Shown: one piece after another, positions 20,835 to 21,276 of the stretch
How the letters are laid out: the number at the start of each line of letters is the position of its first letter
Position numbering within the stretch: position 1 is the first letter of the stretch
From: 2-02-FULL-48-14 sp041645035
Lineage (GTDB): Bacteria > Patescibacteriota > Gracilibacteria > UBA1369 > 2-02-FULL-48-14
Direction: 5' to 3'
DNA length: 21,276 nucleotides
Assembly: GCA_041645035.1 (NCBI GenBank)
Contig: JBAZQU010000019.1
Span: 1-21,276, forward strand
Position numbers and translations under genes: made by a program
The notes under the pieces: generated by a model
Database searches by the model: none
Seen by the model: only the letters and a program-made list of their open reading frames with translations
Told to the model about the DNA's origin: nothing

Positions 20835-21276
20835 TTAGTCTGCAAACATGCGGTAGAGAATAACCGTAGCTTCAGCGCGAGTGATAGAGTCACCGGCATT
20901 GAAACAGGTTCCTTCATCACAGGTACTGCCGGACACAAAGCCATGGTCTGTTGCCAGTGTCACAATGCTTGCATACCACTCTGTTGTATCAAGGTCGGCA
21001 TAGGCATCAGTCATTTCTTCAGGATCCAGGAGGTCTCCATTAAGGTACTCGTACACATTCATGGCCAGTTGAAGGAATTCTGCACGATTGATTTCTTCAG
21101 AAGGTTGGTAAGTGCCATCGGGGTTGCCTTCAACAAGGGCGAGGTCTTTAAGACCTGCGATGTAAGGGGCATACCATTCTGTCATATCCACATCACCGAA
21201 AGGATCTGCGGAAACTTCAGTAGGATCTCCTAGTCCAAGCACTCTCCATAGAAGAGTAGCTGCTTCAGCACGATTT
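20835..21276 (-). CDS. S-layer-homology (SLH) domain protein, C-terminal part
   Basis: The frame is open to the window edge; 146 residues are visible. It holds the end of one SLH repeat (NRAEAATLLWRVLG), a complete second repeat (FGDVDMTEWYAPYIAGLKD to INRAEFLQLAMN) and a third (YADLDTTEWYASIVTLATD to ITRAEATVILYRMFAD, stop). SLH repeats bind secondary cell-wall polymers and hold surface proteins or S-layers on the envelope. The third repeat has an unusual Cys pair, STCDEGTC, in the loop before the 'TRAE' helix. Placing SLH repeats at the C-terminus is common. The N-terminal portion, signal peptide and function lie outside the window. Confidence 0.9.
   Translation of the reverse strand, partial: NRAEAATLLWRVLGLGDPTEVSADPFGDVDMTEWYAPYIAGLKDLALVEGNPDGTYQPSEEINRAEFLQLAMNVYEYLNGDLLDPEEMTDAYADLDTTEWYASIVTLATDHGFVSGSTCDEGTCFNAGDSITRAEATVILYRMFAD

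Noticed and set aside
1..21276. Mobile element, CRISPR array, tRNA or rRNA genes
   Set aside because: No transposase, integrase, terminal inverted repeats, regularly spaced direct repeats or cloverleaf-like sequence were seen on reading both strands; the tight operons leave little room for them.

Overview
The window looks like bacterial chromosome from the Candidate Phyla Radiation (CPR/Patescibacteria), most plausibly Peregrinibacteria-like; this placement is inference. Supporting signs are an alanyl-tRNA synthetase that stops straight after its editing domain, very tight gene packing with overlapping stops and starts, almost no Shine-Dalgarno sequences, S-layer-homology repeats, LemA-like and bacterial-PH membrane proteins, and two very large unrecognised proteins beside cell-wall genes. 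The standard bacterial code fits: several genes end in TGA exactly where the next gene starts, so TGA is not recoded as in Gracilibacteria or Absconditabacteria.

Layout. (1) 1-502, + strand: the 3' end of alaS and a 31-residue membrane peptide. (2) 499-6408, - strand: a compact run read ftsW > murG > family-4 glycosyltransferase > bacterial-PH membrane protein > LemA-like protein > miaB. It links septal peptidoglycan synthesis to a further glycosyltransferase, two envelope proteins and a tRNA-modifying enzyme. (3) 6568-11313, - strand: an 836-residue and a 741-residue protein of unknown family, 9 nt apart, behind a good sigma70-type promoter. The first has 11-residue amphipathic repeats, about six related helical units, a membrane segment and a low-complexity tail. 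This pair is the best candidate for an undescribed system. (4) 11424-12946: lspA (+), apparently leaderless, convergent with a DNA-binding-domain/Fic fusion (-) whose catalytic His is Gln. Its promoter carries repeated TAATTGT boxes. (5) 13004-15560, - strand: a membrane-anchored amidohydrolase-fold protein, a slipin and a divergent shikimate dehydrogenase, with 2-nt spacing or ATGA overlap. (6) 15644-16456, - strand: an HNH-type protein with its own promoter. (7) 16630-20776, + strand: yqhQ-like DUF1385 protein, a glycosyltransferase fused to a degenerate NodB-like domain, and metK. (8) 20796-21276, - strand: a strong terminator and the C-terminus of an S-layer-homology protein.

The window is mainly envelope biology (FtsW, MurG, LspA, two glycosyltransferases, slipin, LemA/bPH, SLH protein, the giant pair) mixed with housekeeping genes (alaS, miaB, aroE, metK). 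A recurring theme is familiar folds whose catalytic residues are missing: Fic, NodB-like, amidohydrolase and HNH. No rRNA, tRNA, CRISPR array, insertion sequence or attachment site was seen. No stretch over 300 bases lacks a gene.
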